Notes: a model not told the origin generated them from the sequence alone. A stretch of 64,000 nucleotides of DNA from Aegilops tauschii subsp. strangulata (GCF_002575655.3 NC_053035.3:372659792-372723791), one strand, 5' to 3'; counted from the first letter of the stretch, positions 10,907 through 24,370 are shown. A program made the numbers and translations.

Positions 10907-13334
10907 CCATTGGGTGTAATTCTTGGTTTCAGGGGAATAATACTCAGGGGCATCAATGTATCCGGCTCAATATTTTTGGGGCGACATCAATAAATATGCA
11001 AATGTTAGTTTGCAACGTGCGGGCATCCACAAACGTGAAAACCTTCTGCATGGTTTGCAATTCAAAATCATCTATGGACCACCCAACCATCTTCAGCGAC
11101 AGCGACATGGATGGCCGAATCGTGGGCTTTGATACAATATCAGCTAGCAAAGGAAAATTCAGTTCGAAATTAGTGGGCAAATATCATGGCAAACACACAC
11201 CACTGTTCAAAAGCCCCCCACCCCCTCCTTAGTATTGTCGAAGATTTGGAATTAGAGAAATGTACCAGTGTTTCATGGAACCTCGATCTCGCACCAATCA
11301 TCCTTCCACATATAAAGAGTGAAGCCTTCATGTGATCCATGAACATTTTAGGGAAATATTTTATATTTGTAGTCCGGTCCAAACATTTTGTAGGACTTAT
11401 TTTCAATGGATGGAAAATTGATTTCGTCAATTTTAAGATGTTGTGCTAGCCCAGTATCTTAAAGGTGTTCATAGGGGCTGGGTGTGTGAGCATATGTGAT
11501 TGTATTGTATTAAGAGAAAAAAGGAACCTCTACCGCATATGTTTTGTATCATTGTTTTTTGTGTTCAACATGCAGAAGAGATGATGTCAGTGACACTGAG
11601 TATGTATATGACGCCTGGCATAGGTGTACGTTTTACTCGAAACAGTTCCCAAGGACAGCGACTAGCCGACTACGCTTTAGGCTCCACGCTGCTCTGCAAG
11701 GTCCTTGTACGTACGTACGTGGACGCCTAGTTTTTAGGCATGCATGCATGCAAACAAATACGCTCGTTCATCATGCAAACTTTTATCTATATTTTTGGTT
11801 TGAGGGCATGCATCATGCCAAGATCGCTTGAATTTTGTAACATATAATGGTACGCGTGTATATATGTACAACGAAATGGATTTATTTAGTACATAACCAA
11901 AGTTGCATTTTGCCACAGGCACCAGCTGGTAACGTCGGCGACGACTGATAAACTGGATCAAGCACAAACAAATACGTACCTCATGTGTCCGGCGTTGCAA
12001 CGCTGCCAAACATTGCAGAAGGCCAAACTATAAGTCGGCAGCTAGGCCTAGCTGGTCACCCATGGCCGCTGTTCTTTGACTTTTTGAAATATCAAGTGTG
12101 TGAGAATATATAAAGCGAGACAAAAGCCTGTTTCGAAAGGATAGTCGCACACACACCGGAATGCCAATACTCCATGAACACACGTATGTATCCGCAAACT
12201 CGCCACCTGCACTCGTGACAGCAACGGCACAATATTCCCCGACCGGCCACTTTGTCAGTACCATCGAACTGGAACGTGCACGATCGACCGCCACCATGAA
12301 AATCGAATCCAGATTGAACAATCATCACGCAAATAATTGAGCGAACTAGTAGTGATCTATGGTCGATGCGGTTACGCGATCGGCATCGTCCGGATCACCA
12401 GCATCGATTGGTTTCCTTTGCTCCCCTATCGGCACACGGCTGGCTGGCCACATCAAGAGATTCCGATCGCGTTCGGCCGTGAAGTAAGACAAGCTCCTGT
12501 GGGGAGGTGGAAAGGAACCGGGGTTCGGCCTGTTGGTACGTGACAGGCGATCCTTGAACGCATAAAGTGTTTGTGGCACTGGTTTTGGCATTTAGCTTGG
12601 TGTCTCCTCGCCTTTGTAACGTGGCATTGCCAAAAGGAAAAATAGGAAATCATGGTAGGTTAATTTGCCGCCAACAGGACGAGCATTTTATTGGACCGAG
12701 TACATGTTCTCACTTTAATTTGAAGAAAATCCAGTATTACAAAAAAGAACCGGCTCATGCAGTTTATATTAGCTTGAACTAATGAGTATTTGTTTCTAGT
12801 CTACATAAAAAGGACAGGAATAAAGAGCTAAAAATGCACTCCATGTGCTTTAAACATGCATGAACTAATGAACTAAAATGGTTGCATGCATCTCCGAGAT
12901 GCAGAGGTTGGGGGTTATCCTCCTTTTGAAAATAAAAACATGCATGGTTTTATTGCAGTTCCACGAGAATGCAACATCTGCAGTTTTGCGATGCATTTAT
13001 TTTTCTGGAAAACTCCATATCTTTCCATGTAAGAACTTTAATACAAGTTTCATAGACAAGTTCCTTTATTGGAATTAACTTTGTTGCTTAAGTTGCAAAG
13101 AATATGGGTCAATTTGAAGTTGCTAAATTTTGTTGTCCTAGACTTATTTCTGTCTCCAATTTTTGCCCGTTAGATATACATTTCTGACAGATTTCCCTAT
13201 TTAAATTGTCTTGACACATCTTGCTGACATGTAAGGTCCACATGGCGGTAGACTAGGCACCAAACGAAGTTATATTCGCCAAAAAACCCGTCATATTTGT
13301 ATGTAATATTATCCATATAAATTGCTAATGGACC

Positions 13335-13705
13335 TCGAGCTCCATGGAGCCTGAAATTTGAAAATTTTCAAAGTTATAATTTTCAGGTTTCAATTTTTTT
13401 AAATACACACATACCTATGGATTTATATATACTATTTGTCTGTAAAATACACAAATGCTGCGAGCTAGGCAAAACTAACAAAATCATGTATTTCTAGCAC
13501 CTGTACTATTCACTATAAAAGTACATGATTTTTTTTGTACAGCTCACATGAAAATTTACTTCATAATGAAATCTTACACACATCTAGTATACACCTATAA
13601 GTACTTGTGTATATTCTCATATGTTTCTGAAACTTAGAAGGTCGATTTTTTTATTTTGGAAAAATCGGCCTTCATGGAGCCCGAGAGCCAAAAAGCCTCA
13701 CTTTA
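13335..13705. repeat. Degenerate foldback/MITE-like element
   Basis: The left end (GAGCTCCATGGAGCCTG) and the right end (CATGGAGCCCGAGAGCC, read in reverse) are imperfect inverted repeats. The interior is AT-rich and also weakly self-complementary. No target duplication was identified. This is probably an old TIR element of an abundant grass family. Confidence 0.4.
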
Positions 13706-14769
13706 TACTGGCCGATCGTTGGATGCTCATATCAGGTTAGGAATGGTGCTCCAAAAAAAATCATGTTAGGAATGGAGTGTTTAGAGAGTCATTTATCTGT
13801 CTTGGTGTAACTGTCGATTTTTTGACGGATGGCTATGGTAGAGTGAGAACGTTGGCTCAATTCATGCACCAAATGCACTCGTGTTGTTTGAGCCACTGGA
13901 TAAAAAACTGAGGGATATGATCAGGCTGGTAGATGGATTGTTAAAACAGTGCAGAGTAGCCCTTTTATTTTATCAAAATCAACCCGCAGTTTGCATCTCC
14001 CTCTCCTATAAATAAATTTGTTGTGTTAACTTTTTTGCTTCAAACAAAAAAGGCGTCACATATGTTAAGCGAAACGTATGATTTCGGAACCGTTTTGACT
14101 GTCTTCTTTGTTTTGATGAGATCTTTGAATCAAGATTAATATTGGGTATATTACTGAAAATAAATAATTTTCTGCTTTTTGAAACTTAACTCGAAACTTG
14201 ACTGCAACATTTACATGTTTTGTAATTTGTAGTTGAGAAATGTCCGCCTCTCTTTCATACGTGTTGCCAGCATGCTTCCAGTGGATCAAATTCCAAGTAA
14301 TGTTTCAGAAAAACAAAACAAAAATGAACATATTCAGCATTGATCTTATTTCAAAGATCTCGTCAAAACAAATATGAAAGTCAAAATGGATCTTAAAACG
14401 AACATATGGTTGAAATATATGAACATTTTTGTGTTTGGGCCAAAAAAATAACATACAAATTCCTTATGGGAGTGTGTGTGCTGTAGAGTGCGGATTAGTT
14501 TGTACAAAGTGGAAGGTTGACTCTGTAAGAAGGTATAGTCCAACTTTTGACCAAAATCTAGTGCATTACTTTTTCATCTAAGGGTCCAGAATCCACTGAT
14601 GCATTGGGTGCACAAATTGGCTCGGTACACAAAATACATTTTCACCATGGTCACTGGCTTTAGGGTATGGAGATTGTTTTGTGAAAGGATATACACATGA
14701 TACATTCTCATGGTATAGCACCCGTTGTTAAAATTGTGGTCTGCATCGATGACATCTAAAAGACGGAAT

Positions 14770-15127
14770 GTGTGTTGAGTTCGTGGTTGATGGATGACAA
14801 ATATGGTTTCCTTCTTCAGCGTCTTAGTTGTGGTGGGGACCATATCTGGAGTTCGATGGCGTGTCCGTGGTGTTTCCCCGGTCTGATTCGTTTAATGGCA
14901 ATGGCTTCATCTTTGGTGAGCCACCTTGGAGATCCGCAAAGTTGCACATCAGCGATGGAGCCGTGTCGAGCTTGGGTGAGAAGGTGACCAGTCATTTTTT
15001 CCTTTGGTGGCCGTTGGCGTCAAGCTCAGAAACGTCATGTTGTCTTTTCATTTTTGTCATGTCGGTCTTTACGTGATTTGTACTTTGACCTTTACATATG
15101 AATGATACACATTTTACCATGCAAAAA
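14770..15127 (+). mobile_element. Retroposon 3' end
   Basis: The stretch ends TTTACATATGAATGATACAC followed by a short A-rich tail, like the 3' ends of LINE-mobilised sequences in Triticeae. The 5' limit is unclear and no target duplication was found. Confidence 0.4.
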
Positions 15128-15450
15128 AGATAAAACTGATGTTATTATGTGAAAATGTTTCGCCTTTTGTGCTTTTTTTGCATAAGTCTCATAGTCTCCC
15201 TCTTTGGTATCTTTTGACTGTAATTCCGTGTTGGGTCTGTTTCTTCAATAAAATTCGTATACAAATATAATCATACTAGTTTCATCTCATGATTCTAAAT
15301 ATGTTCCACACATGCTACATATATAAAAGATAGACAATTTTGGCTGAAAACGGTTTCCTAAAGATCATTATTTAGAACTGAAGGAGTGTGTCGCAGATGC
15401 ATTTGACATATCCTTTTTGCAGAGAGCATTAGTGACCAGCAGGTAAGAAA

Positions 15451-15615
15451 CAACCTGCAATATTACTGTACAAAGCTAGGTAATGGACTGAACCTGATGA
15501 ATTAAAATGTATGAATATGAAACGTGTAAACATTAATATTCATGCATTTTAATGCACACAACCTGCCAATATTACTGCACAAAGTTTGGAAATGAATTGA
15601 GCCTGTTGAACTAAA
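15451..15615. repeat. Spaced ~56-bp direct repeat
   Basis: CAACCTGCAATATTACTGTA begins a block at 15451-15506 that recurs with several changes at 15559-15615. The units are 108 bp apart. Purpose unknown. Confidence 0.7.
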
Positions 15616-16367
15616 TCGAATCGCCGCATAAAGCCACATAGGCCCTTAGCTAAAGTAAACTGTTTAAAGCTAACATTCCTTCCCTCGCCTCCATGGCAGT
15701 GAACAAGTTTGACTAACGAACATAAATGTGCCCTGGTACTAACGGCTGTTCTTGGTCAGCGAAGCACTCTATTTACTGTCTCAACATAGTAAACTGGAGT
15801 TGGACATTGCCATGCAAGAAAGGGCTCTAACACAGCGACACCAGCCATGTGGATGCGGGTCGTCTAAATAGGCATGCCGCATGCATCTATGTCCTCTTCT
15901 TGGCCGCATCAAGCACGTAATTAGGTCACAGGCAAAGAAGATCGATCGATCTTACGACAGCGATGCCAAATTGTCGATCGCGCCTCGCGCGCGTTTCTTG
16001 TGTCATCTCCTGCCATCGCACACTCTGGATAACTGTGTAGTATGTCTCTTTCGCGCGTTTCCCGGTTTAGTCGTTGCTTGGATTGGAAGGGAACTGTTAG
16101 ACGGTGGAAGAAGACGCACCGTTGGAATGTGCAACGACTAATAATGTATGCATTCCCGGTTTAGTCTCGTTGCTTGTCGGCCATGGAATGTGCAAGTAAC
16201 ATTCGCCGTGCATGCATCTATACTAACACTCTCAGGAAGACGGCTACTAGTGGAAACGTGGAGTTGCAGGGGCTGTGTGTGGCCTTTCCGTTCTACGCCT
16301 GCTGTCAGAAGAGGGTATGATACGTACGTAGCTCACCGGATCGGCAAGCTACACGATTAGTTGACGA

Positions 16368-16600
16368 GAGTTAATTGCAAAAAATAGGACGTTCAGATTC
16401 GTATCAACTTTGCTAAATTTCGCATGTTAGTACCAACTTTGGGGCGGGCCGTTGCAAATAACGGTAAAAGTCATTTTAGACGTATCGACGGCCGAACTGA
16501 CAGGTCGGGCCCACCTGTCAGGTGCCACGATGGCCACTCGGCGCCTGCCCGTGCACTGACGAGGACGAGTCCGGTGCGGTCGCTATTTCCCTCGTTCTGG
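16368..16600 (+). repeat. Left terminal inverted repeat of the MULE
   Basis: Shared inner blocks with the right TIR include CCAACTTTGGGGCGGGCC and GGGCCCACCTGTCAGGTGCC. Relative to the right end it lacks about 18 bp close to the terminus. It ends just upstream of the ATG of the GRF gene at 16711, so it probably supplies the promoter, as in MuDR. Confidence 0.9.
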
Positions 16601-17466
16601 CCGGCCTGCCTCCTCCCGCACCGCACCATTCTTCCTCTTCTTCCTCCTCGCTCGTTTGCTCCCTCGCCGGTGCCCGCGTTCCCGAGCTCGCAGCACCGCG
16701 CCGCGCCGCCATGGTTTTCAAGGACGAAAGCAGCGACGACCAGTCGAGCCTCCCGCACATGCACTCCTCCTCCTCCTCCACCGAAGGGCTTAACCAGGTT
16801 AGTTCTCTTGAGCTAGATTTAGGGTTAGGGTTTCAGAATTTGGGGTTCTTGATTTGGGTGATTTAGCTAGGTTTTGATTTGGCCATTGTGTTTGTACGAG
16901 CTTCTGCAGGTCCCTTTCAGCCTAGAAGATCCAGATCACAAGGGGCTTGAGCTGGATCTAATGTCCCCATGTGAGAAGCACGGCAAGGCATCTGAGAGGC
17001 TTGTTACCTTTGAAGGAACAGACACAAGCAAGAGGTTTTTAGCATATGCAGAGCCGGTATGAATTGTAGGTTGATATTTTTGTTAGTTTGGCAGTGGCAT
17101 ATTTAACCGGAGTAGCGGTACTGCAGTAGCTTATGTAGTTTAAGATCAGTACAGTGGCATATTTAACATCAGTACAAGGGGCTGATTATTCACATTAGCT
17201 AGTCCAGTAGCGTATGTAGTTTAATGTCAGTAAACCCAAAGTTATTTTGCCTTTGAAGGATCAGCCAATGTTGGCTTGACACTATGTAGTGGATATGCTC
17301 TTATAGTTGAATTCAGAGTTATTTTGCTACTCAGCTACAAAGCAAAAAAAATAGTTCAATGGTAGTTTTATTTTGTAGTGTATATGCTCTTGTTTTGGTG
17401 CTAGATATTTTGCTTGACACCATGGAGTGCATATGCTTTTGCAGTTGGAGTTGATTACCAACAGAG

Positions 17467-17601
17467 TGTTAGACTTCGTATTGTAGCCCTACTGTGTAAA
17501 CCATACCTTATTGGTATTGTACTTGTATGTCATCATTATATATATGTGATAGGCCACCCCTTTGCGGGTTGAGCCAGTTCCCCCAAAACCTACGTTTTAC
17601 A
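17467..17601 (+). repeat. Copia 5' LTR
   Basis: 135 bp, TG...CA ends, matched to 22547-22681 with three substitutions. Confidence 0.96.
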
Positions 17602-17611
17602 TGGTATCGAG
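17602..17611 (+). other. Copia primer-binding site
   Basis: TGGTATCGAG directly follows the 5' LTR and resembles the initiator-Met tRNA site TGGTATCAGAGC with a gap. Slightly degenerate. Confidence 0.75.
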
Positions 17612-17696
17612 TTTAACCTAGGTCCTCCACCTTCACCCCACCCGCCGCCGCCGCCGCACCAAAACCCTAAACCCTAGGGCTACCGCCGCCGGCGCC

Positions 17697-19556
17697 ATGA
17701 CCGCTTCCGCTTCGGGCGCCGCCAGCTCCGGGTCTATCCCCGCGTCGCTTGCCGCCCTCCTCAACCTCCCACCTCGCCCCCTGGCTCCGTCAGTGCCTTA
17801 GTTCTTTGGCACCATCGCCGTCGGCTCCCTGTTTTCAGCGCCGATCCCACCGTCACCGCCCATGACGGCCTCAGCACCAGTCGCGCCGCCGCCGCCCGCG
17901 ATGGCCTCCTCTGGATCCTCCTCGACACTCATCGTCATCCCGGCGACCTCGGGGGAGACGCTGCCCGCGGAGCCACCAGCGGCCTCGCTCATGGCACCAC
18001 CTGCGGCATCGGTCGCGGTCGTCGATCCTGTCGCGGCTCCGCCGCCAATCGTCCCTGTTGCTGGCGCAATCACGCCCACCGGGCCGTTCCACTTCGACAA
18101 CTTGATCGCCATCCGACTCACGCCGGACAACTACTTGTTCTGGCGCGCCAAAGTCCTACCGCTGCTACGCAGCCGGTCTCTCCTCGGGTTTGTTGATGGT
18201 TCGCTACCGTGTCCTCCGCAGGTCATCCCTACCGTCCACGGCCCGACCATCAACCCGGAACACCGTATGTGGGTGCAACAGGACCAGGCGATCCTCTCTG
18301 CCATCCAGGGTTCCCTCGGCAACGGGGTCGCTGGCCTTTGTCTCTTCGCCGCCACCTCCATGGACGCATGGACGACCCTGGAGCACGCCTTTGCCCAGGT
18401 CTCTACCTCCCGCTCGACGGCCCTTCGCAGCGAACTCGCCGACATCAAGAAGCTGGACACCTCCACTACGACCTACTTCAACAAGATGAAGGTGCTCGCG
18501 GACACGCTCACCTCTATTGGTCGGCCGCTTAGCGACGAGGAGTTCGCCGGCTTCGTCCTCAAAGGCCTTGACGCCGACTACGACAATCTCGCCGAGGCCG
18601 TCCACAACGCCAAGCCAGCGATGCCTCCTCACGATCTCTACTCACGCCTCCTCTTCACCGAGCAACGCGTCGAGGCTCGTCGCTCCTCCGCCACCATCAC
18701 CGCCCAGCCGGCGGCCTTCTGGGCCTCTCATGGCCAGCGCCCACCTGCCCCGTCACCTGGCAAGGCAGCCCCGCCCCCTGCATCGACCCTGGGTGGGGCC
18801 CCTAACACTAGGGTGGTGTGCCAGCTATGTGGTCGTGAACGCCATGTCACCTCCAAGTGTCACCGCCGCTTTCAGAGGAGCTTCCTTGGCATCGGCAATG
18901 ACGGCAAGGGCAACGAGCGCTAGTTTGCCATGGCAGGCTTTGGTCCTCCTGCCGCCGCCCCGGCTGCCCACATCGCTGCCGCCCCGTCTGCCCACATCGC
19001 CGCCAAGGGCAAGGACCCGCACGTCGAGCAGGGATACACACCATCCTACCCTGTTGATCCAGCCTGGTACATGGACACCGGCGCCACGGATCACATGACG
19101 AACGAGCTCAACAAACTCTCCACCTACCAGCCCTACTACGGGCATGATCAGGTTCACATCGCCAATGGTGTAGGTATGCCCATCTCTCATATTGGCCAAG
19201 CATCTCTTTTAACTAGTCATCCCTCTAGGCAGCTCCATCTTCGTAATGTTTTACGGGTACCCTCGGTAACTCGTAATCTTTTATCTGCCCCTAAGCTCAC
19301 CCTTGATAATCATGTCCTATGTGAATTTCACCTTTTTAATCTTTTTGTTAAGGTTCGAGCAACCCGGGACGTTCTGCTTAGTGGCCGGTTGAGCCAAGGC
19401 TTGTACCGTTTGGAGGATCCATCCGCCCCGTGCGTCTTCAGCGGTGTTCGTGTGCCGCCTTCCCAGTGGCACTCTCGCTTTGGTCACCCCGCCATACCCA
19501 TCGTTTGCCACATAATCCACCGTCATGAGATGCCATTAGTGTCTAGCAATAAATAG
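17697..19556 (+). pseudogene. Copia gag and protease, interrupted by stops
   Basis: A single frame runs from ATG 17697 with in-frame stops at 17799-17801, 18921-18923 and 19554-19556. The gag part has a UBN2-type capsid domain from about 18085 to 18680 and a CCHC knuckle, CQLCGRERHVTSKC, near 18817-18860. Protease is recognised by WYMDTGATDHM near 19065. The pre-integrase histidines (HSRFGHP) follow near 19470. Gag packages the element RNA; protease cleaves the polyprotein. The stops mean it can make only fragments. Confidence 0.92.
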
Positions 19557-22533
19557 ATGTCCGTGTGTGATGCCTGTCAGCAAGGCAAGAGTCATCAGCT
19601 ACCTTTTGTTTCATCTACTAGAGAAGTAAAGAACCCTCTTGAAATTGTGTTTTCTGATGTGTGGGGTCCGGCACAAACATCTGTTAGTGGTCACAACTAT
19701 TATGTCAGTTTTGTTGATGCCTATAGTCGCTTCACTTGGCTTTATCTTCTTAAGCGCAAATCTGATGTGTTTGATATATTCATACAGTTTCAATTGCATG
19801 TTGAACGTCTACTCAAGCATAAAATTATCCATGTTCAATCAGATTGGGGGGGCGAATATCGCAACCTCAACACCTTCTTTAATAAGCTTGGGATCTCTCA
19901 TCGTTTATCATGCCCGCATACACATCAGCAGAATGGCGCTGTTGAGCGCAAACATCGCCATATAGTTGAGACCGTCCTCACACTTCTTGCTCATGCTTCT
20001 GTACCCTTTCATTTTTGGAGTGATGCTTTTGCTACCGCGTGTTTTCTCATTAACAGATTACCTACGCGTGTTCTTAATATGAAAACTCTAATTAAGCTTC
20101 TCTTAGGTGAAACTCCTGACTATACCTTTTTTAAGGTGTTCGGGTGTGCCTGCTGGCCTCATCTTCGTCCTTATAATGATCGCAAACTTGAGTTTCGCTC
20201 CAAAAAGTGTGTGTTCTTAGGGTATAGTTCTCTCCATAAAGGCTACAAGTGTCTCCATGTCCCAACCAATCGAGTCTACATATCTCGGGATGTTGTTTTT
20301 GATGAGACTGTCTTCCCCTTTTCCGCCATGCCTCAGTCATCCACCACAACACCTTCTATGAGTTCATCTCCTCTTATGCCTGGCCAATTTGAAGATGTTG
20401 CATATTCGCCTGTGTTGTTACCTAATCATGGTGCAGGAATTGGACGTGGAGCTCGCCTGGAACTCCTCCCTGACGGACCCGCTACGTCGCCTGTGGTGCA
20501 CGTCGATCGGCCGGTGAATGCACCGCCTCCCGCCCTCGACCCCGCACCAGGCGCCCCATCTCCAACCGCGCCTGGGCCGGAGCTCATGCTGGCTACTGCG
20601 ACCGGGCCAGAGCCTGCGACGGCCTCCTCTGAGCAGTCTCCGTCGCCACCTCCTCGTCCGGACTCCCCTCCATCGTCGCCCTCGCCATCCGCGCGGGCGT
20701 CCTTGGTGCCTACTTCGCCCGGGTCTGCAGTGGCTCACACGCCGCCGGGGCCTACGTCGCCTGGCCTGCTGTCGCCTGGTCCGCCGTCGCCCGGCCCGAC
20801 GTCACCCGGTCGTTCTTCGCCGGAGTCCCCTGGACCAGCCTCACCTGCTCCGGACACCCCGCCGGCCCCGGTGTTTCTTCCCCCGCGACGTCCACACACT
20901 CGCAGCCGCAGTGGCATTGTTCGTCCCAAGGAGCGCACCGATGGCACGGTCACCTATCTTGCTGCTTGCCTGGCTCATGTTGTGGATGATCCAACCGCCG
21001 AACCACGCAGTTATCAAGCCGCTATGAGTATTCCACACTGGAGGGCTACTATGGAACAAGAATATCATGCTCTTATGAAGCATAAGACCTGGACACTTGT
21101 TCCCCCTCCGTCTCGCGTCAACATCATTGATTCGAAGTGGGTGTTCAAGGTGAAGAAACATGCAGATGGTTCCATTGAGCGCTACAAAGCGCGCCTCGTG
21201 GCTAAGGGCTTTAAACAGCATCAGGGCCTGGACTATGAGGATACATTCAGCCCAGTTGTCAAGCCTACCACTATTCGACTTCTTCTGTCTCTGGCAGTTT
21301 CTCGTGGATGGTCTCTCCGCCAGCTTGATGTGCAGAACGCTTTTCTTCATGGATTGCTTGAAGAAGAGGTACATGCGACAGCCACCTGGATTTGTTGATC
21401 ACACTCGGCCTCATCATCTCTGTCATCTGACGAAGGCCATATATGGACTGAAGCAGGCTCCCCGTGCCTGGCATGCTCGCCTGGCTTCAGCTCTACGCAC
21501 TCATGGGTTCATTCCTTCGACGGCTGATACTTCACTGTTCTTGTTTCAGCGACCGAGTGTGACCATGTACCTCCTTGTGTATGTGGATGATATTGTCCTG
21601 GTGAGCTCATCTCCGACGGCTGCTGATGCTCTTGTGACTGCACTTGGTCATGATTTTGCAGTCAAGGATTTGGGACAGCTTCATTTCTTTCTGGGTATTG
21701 AGGTCACTCATCAGTCTCGTGGCAGTTTGGCTCTCACCCAGAAGAAGTACTCTCTTGATCTCTTGCGCCGTGCTGGTATGCTCAAGTGCAAGCCATCGCC
21801 TATGCCCATGTCCTCCACTAACACCCTTTCTGCTGCTGATGGTGCTCTTCTCTCTCCTGAGGATGCTACTGAGTACAGGAGTATTGTTGGTGGCCTGCAG
21901 TATCTGACGATCACGCGTCCTGATCTCTCCTTTGCGGTTAACAGGGTGTGCCAGTATCTTCATGCTTACACTGGTCTGCTGTGAAGCGCATACTGCGTTA
22001 TGTGCGTCTCACTGTCTCCTTTGGTCTTCACCTGCGCCCCAGTTCCTCCGGAGTTCTTTCTGCATTCTCTGATGCTAATGGCTGGGTGTCCAGATGACAG
22101 GCGATCCACGGGGGGACATGTTGTGTTCTTGGGTCCTAATCTGATCGCCTGGAGTGCACGCAAGCAAGCCACTGTTTCCCGCAGCAGCACAGAAGCTGAG
22201 TACAAGTCGGTTGCCAATGCAACTGCTGAACTTATATGGATTGAGTCCCTACTTCGAGAGCTAGGAGTTGCTCAGCCACATCCTTCGGTCCTTTGGTGTG
22301 ACAACATCGGTGCTACGTTTCTGTTGTCAAACCCGGTGTTCCATGCACGGACTAAACACATTGAGATTGACTATCATCTTGTGAGGGAATGTGTTGCACA
22401 GAAGCTACTACAAGTTAGGTTTATCTCTTCAAAAGATCAACTTGCGGACATCTTCACCAAGCCTCTACCTTCTCCCATGTTTGAGGTCTGTAGGCGCAAT
22501 CTCAACCTCCTAGATACTTCAGGAGTGAGTTGA
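19557..22533 (+). pseudogene. Copia integrase, reverse transcriptase and RNase H, frameshifted
   Basis: It continues the same frame as gag-protease. Integrase shows [23 protein letters not shown] and [10 protein letters not shown], i.e. zinc-finger cysteines and DDE positions. A proline/serine-rich linker spans about 20330-20880. Reverse transcriptase begins near 21000 with [10 protein letters not shown], then breaks at about 21370 with a frame change, continuing to YVDDIVLVSSS near 21580. Another break lies near 21970 and a third near 22085. RNase H follows ([32 protein letters not shown]) and stops at 22533. All catalytic motifs are recognisable, but three frameshifts disable it. Confidence 0.92.
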
Positions 22534-22546
22534 GATTGAGGGAGGG

Positions 22547-22681
22547 TGTTAGACTTCGTATTGTAGCCCTACTGTGTAAACCATACCTTATTGGTATTGG
22601 ACTTGTATGTCATCATTATATATATGTGATAGGCCACCCCTTTGAGGGTTGAGCCAGTTCCCCCAAAACCTACATTTTACA
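22547..22681 (+). repeat. Copia 3' LTR
   Basis: 135 bp; preceded by the purine-rich tract GAGATTGAGGGAGGG at 22532-22546, the plus-strand primer. Confidence 0.96.
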
Positions 22682-22693
22682 CAGAGTGTTGAA

Positions 22694-24370
22694 TGATGTC
22701 TACTACACAACCTTCTTCTTGTAGACGTTGTTGGGCCTCCAAGTGCAGAGGTTTGGAGGACAGTAGCAAATTTCCCTCAAGTGGATGACCTAAGGTTTAT
22801 CAATCCGTGGGAGGCGTAGGATGAAGATGGTCTCTCTCAAATAACCCTGCAACCAAATAATAAAGAGTCTCTTGTGTCCCCAGCACACCCAATACAATGG
22901 TAAATTGTATAGGTGCACTAGTTCGGCGAAGAGATGGTGATACAAGTGCAATATGGATGGTAGATATAGGTTTTTGTAATCTGAAATTATAAAAACAGCA
23001 AGGTAACAAGTAATAAAAGTGAGCAAAAACGGTATTGCAATGCTAGGAAACAAGGCCTAGGGTTCATACTTTCACTAGTGCAAGTTCTCTCAACAATAAT
23101 AACGTAATTGGATCATATAACAATCCCTCAAGGTGCAACAAAGTGTCACTCCAAAGTCACTAATAGCGAAGAACAAACGAAGAGATTATTGTAGGGTACG
23201 AAACCACCTCAAAGTTATTCTTTCTGATCGATCTATTCAAGAGTCCGTAGTAAAATAACACGAAGCTATTCTTTCCGTTCGATCTATCCTAGAGTTCGTA
23301 CTAGAATAACACCTTAAGACACAAATCAACAAAAACCCTAATGTCACCTCAGGTATCCGTGGGTATGATTATACGATATGCATCACACAATCTCAGATTC
23401 ATCTATTCAACCAACACAAAGAACTTCAAAGAGTGCCCCAAAGTTTCTACCGAAGAGTCCAGACGAAAATGTGTGCCAACCCCTATGCATAAGTTCACAA
23501 GGTCACTGCACCCGCAAGTTGATCACCAAAACATACATCAAGTAGATCACGTGAATATCCCATTGTCACCACAGATAAGCACATGCAAGACATACATCAA
23601 GTGTTCTCAAATCCTTAAAGACTCAATCCGATAAGATAACTTCAAAGGGATAACTCAATCCATTACAAGAGAGTAGAGGGGGGAGAAACATCATAAGATC
23701 CAACTATAATAGCAAAGCTCGCGATACATCAAGATCGTGCCGAATCAAGAACACGAGAGAGAGAGAGAGAGAGAGATCAAACACATAGCTACTGGTACAT
23801 ACCCTCAGCCCCGGGGGTGAACTACTCCCTCCTCGTCATGGAGAGCGCCGGGATGATGAAGATGGCCACCGGTGATGGGTCCCCCCTCCGGCAGGGTGCC
23901 GAAACAGGGTCCCAATTGGTTTTTGGTGGCTACAGAGGCTTGCGGCGGCGGAACTCCCGATCTAGGTTTCTTTCTGGGGGTTTGTGTATTTATAGGAATT
24001 TTTGGCGTCGGTCTCACGCCAGGGGGGGTCTCCGAGTCATCCACGAGATAGGGGGGCGACCCCAGGGGGTAGGGCGCTCCCTCCACCCTCGTGGTTGGCT
24101 CAGGACTCTTCTGGCCCAACTCTTTTACTCCGGGGGCTTCTTTTGGTCCATAATCATAAAAAATTGGCACGTCAATTGGACTCCGTTTGGTATTCCTTTT
24201 CTGTAAAACTCAAAAACAAGGAAAAAACAGAAACTGGCACTGGGCTCTAGGTTAATAGGTTAGTCCCAAAAATCATATAAAACAGCATATAAATGCATAT
24301 AAAACATCCAAGATGGATAATATAATAGCATGGAACAATCAAAAATTATAGATACGTTGGAGACATATCA
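22694..24370 (-). mobile_element. Solo LTR, 1677 bp, probably Gypsy, reverse orientation
   Basis: It begins TGATGTCTACTACAC and ends GACATATCA on the plus strand, with perfect 5-bp flanks TTGAA at 22689-22693 and 24371-24375. The minus-strand start, TGATATGTCTCCAACGTATC, is the well-known terminus of a very abundant Triticeae LTR family. No internal retroviral-type genes are present, so it is a solo LTR left by LTR-LTR recombination. It contains a (GA)n run near 23755-23775. Confidence 0.88.

Larger units (their letters stand above)
10223..16358. other. Gene-poor intergenic DNA
   Basis: No convincing gene was found in this 6-kb stretch; open frames are short, overlapping and unlike known proteins. 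It holds a long C tract (10863-10904), a probable foldback element (13335-13705), a retroposon 3' end (14770-15127) and a spaced direct repeat (15451-15615), listed separately. Confidence 0.6.
17467..22681 (+). mobile_element. Complete Copia LTR-retrotransposon (5.2 kb, 135-bp LTRs)
   Basis: Two LTRs of exactly 135 bp (17467-17601 and 22547-22681) start TGTTAGACTTCG and end TTTTACA. Both flanks carry the 5-bp duplication CAGAG (17462-17466, 22682-22686). The LTRs differ at three positions by direct reading, about 2.2 percent. Inside are a primer-binding site, gag, protease, integrase, reverse transcriptase and RNase H in Copia order, all broken by stops and frameshifts. It sits in intron 2 of the MULE's GRF gene. 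Confidence 0.96.

Noticed and set aside
10771..11232. Open frame encoding poly-proline or poly-glycine
   Set aside because: Produced by reading through the 42-base C tract; not a protein.
20418..20953. Minus-strand arginine-rich open frames
   Set aside because: Antisense of the proline/serine-rich linker in the Copia polyprotein.
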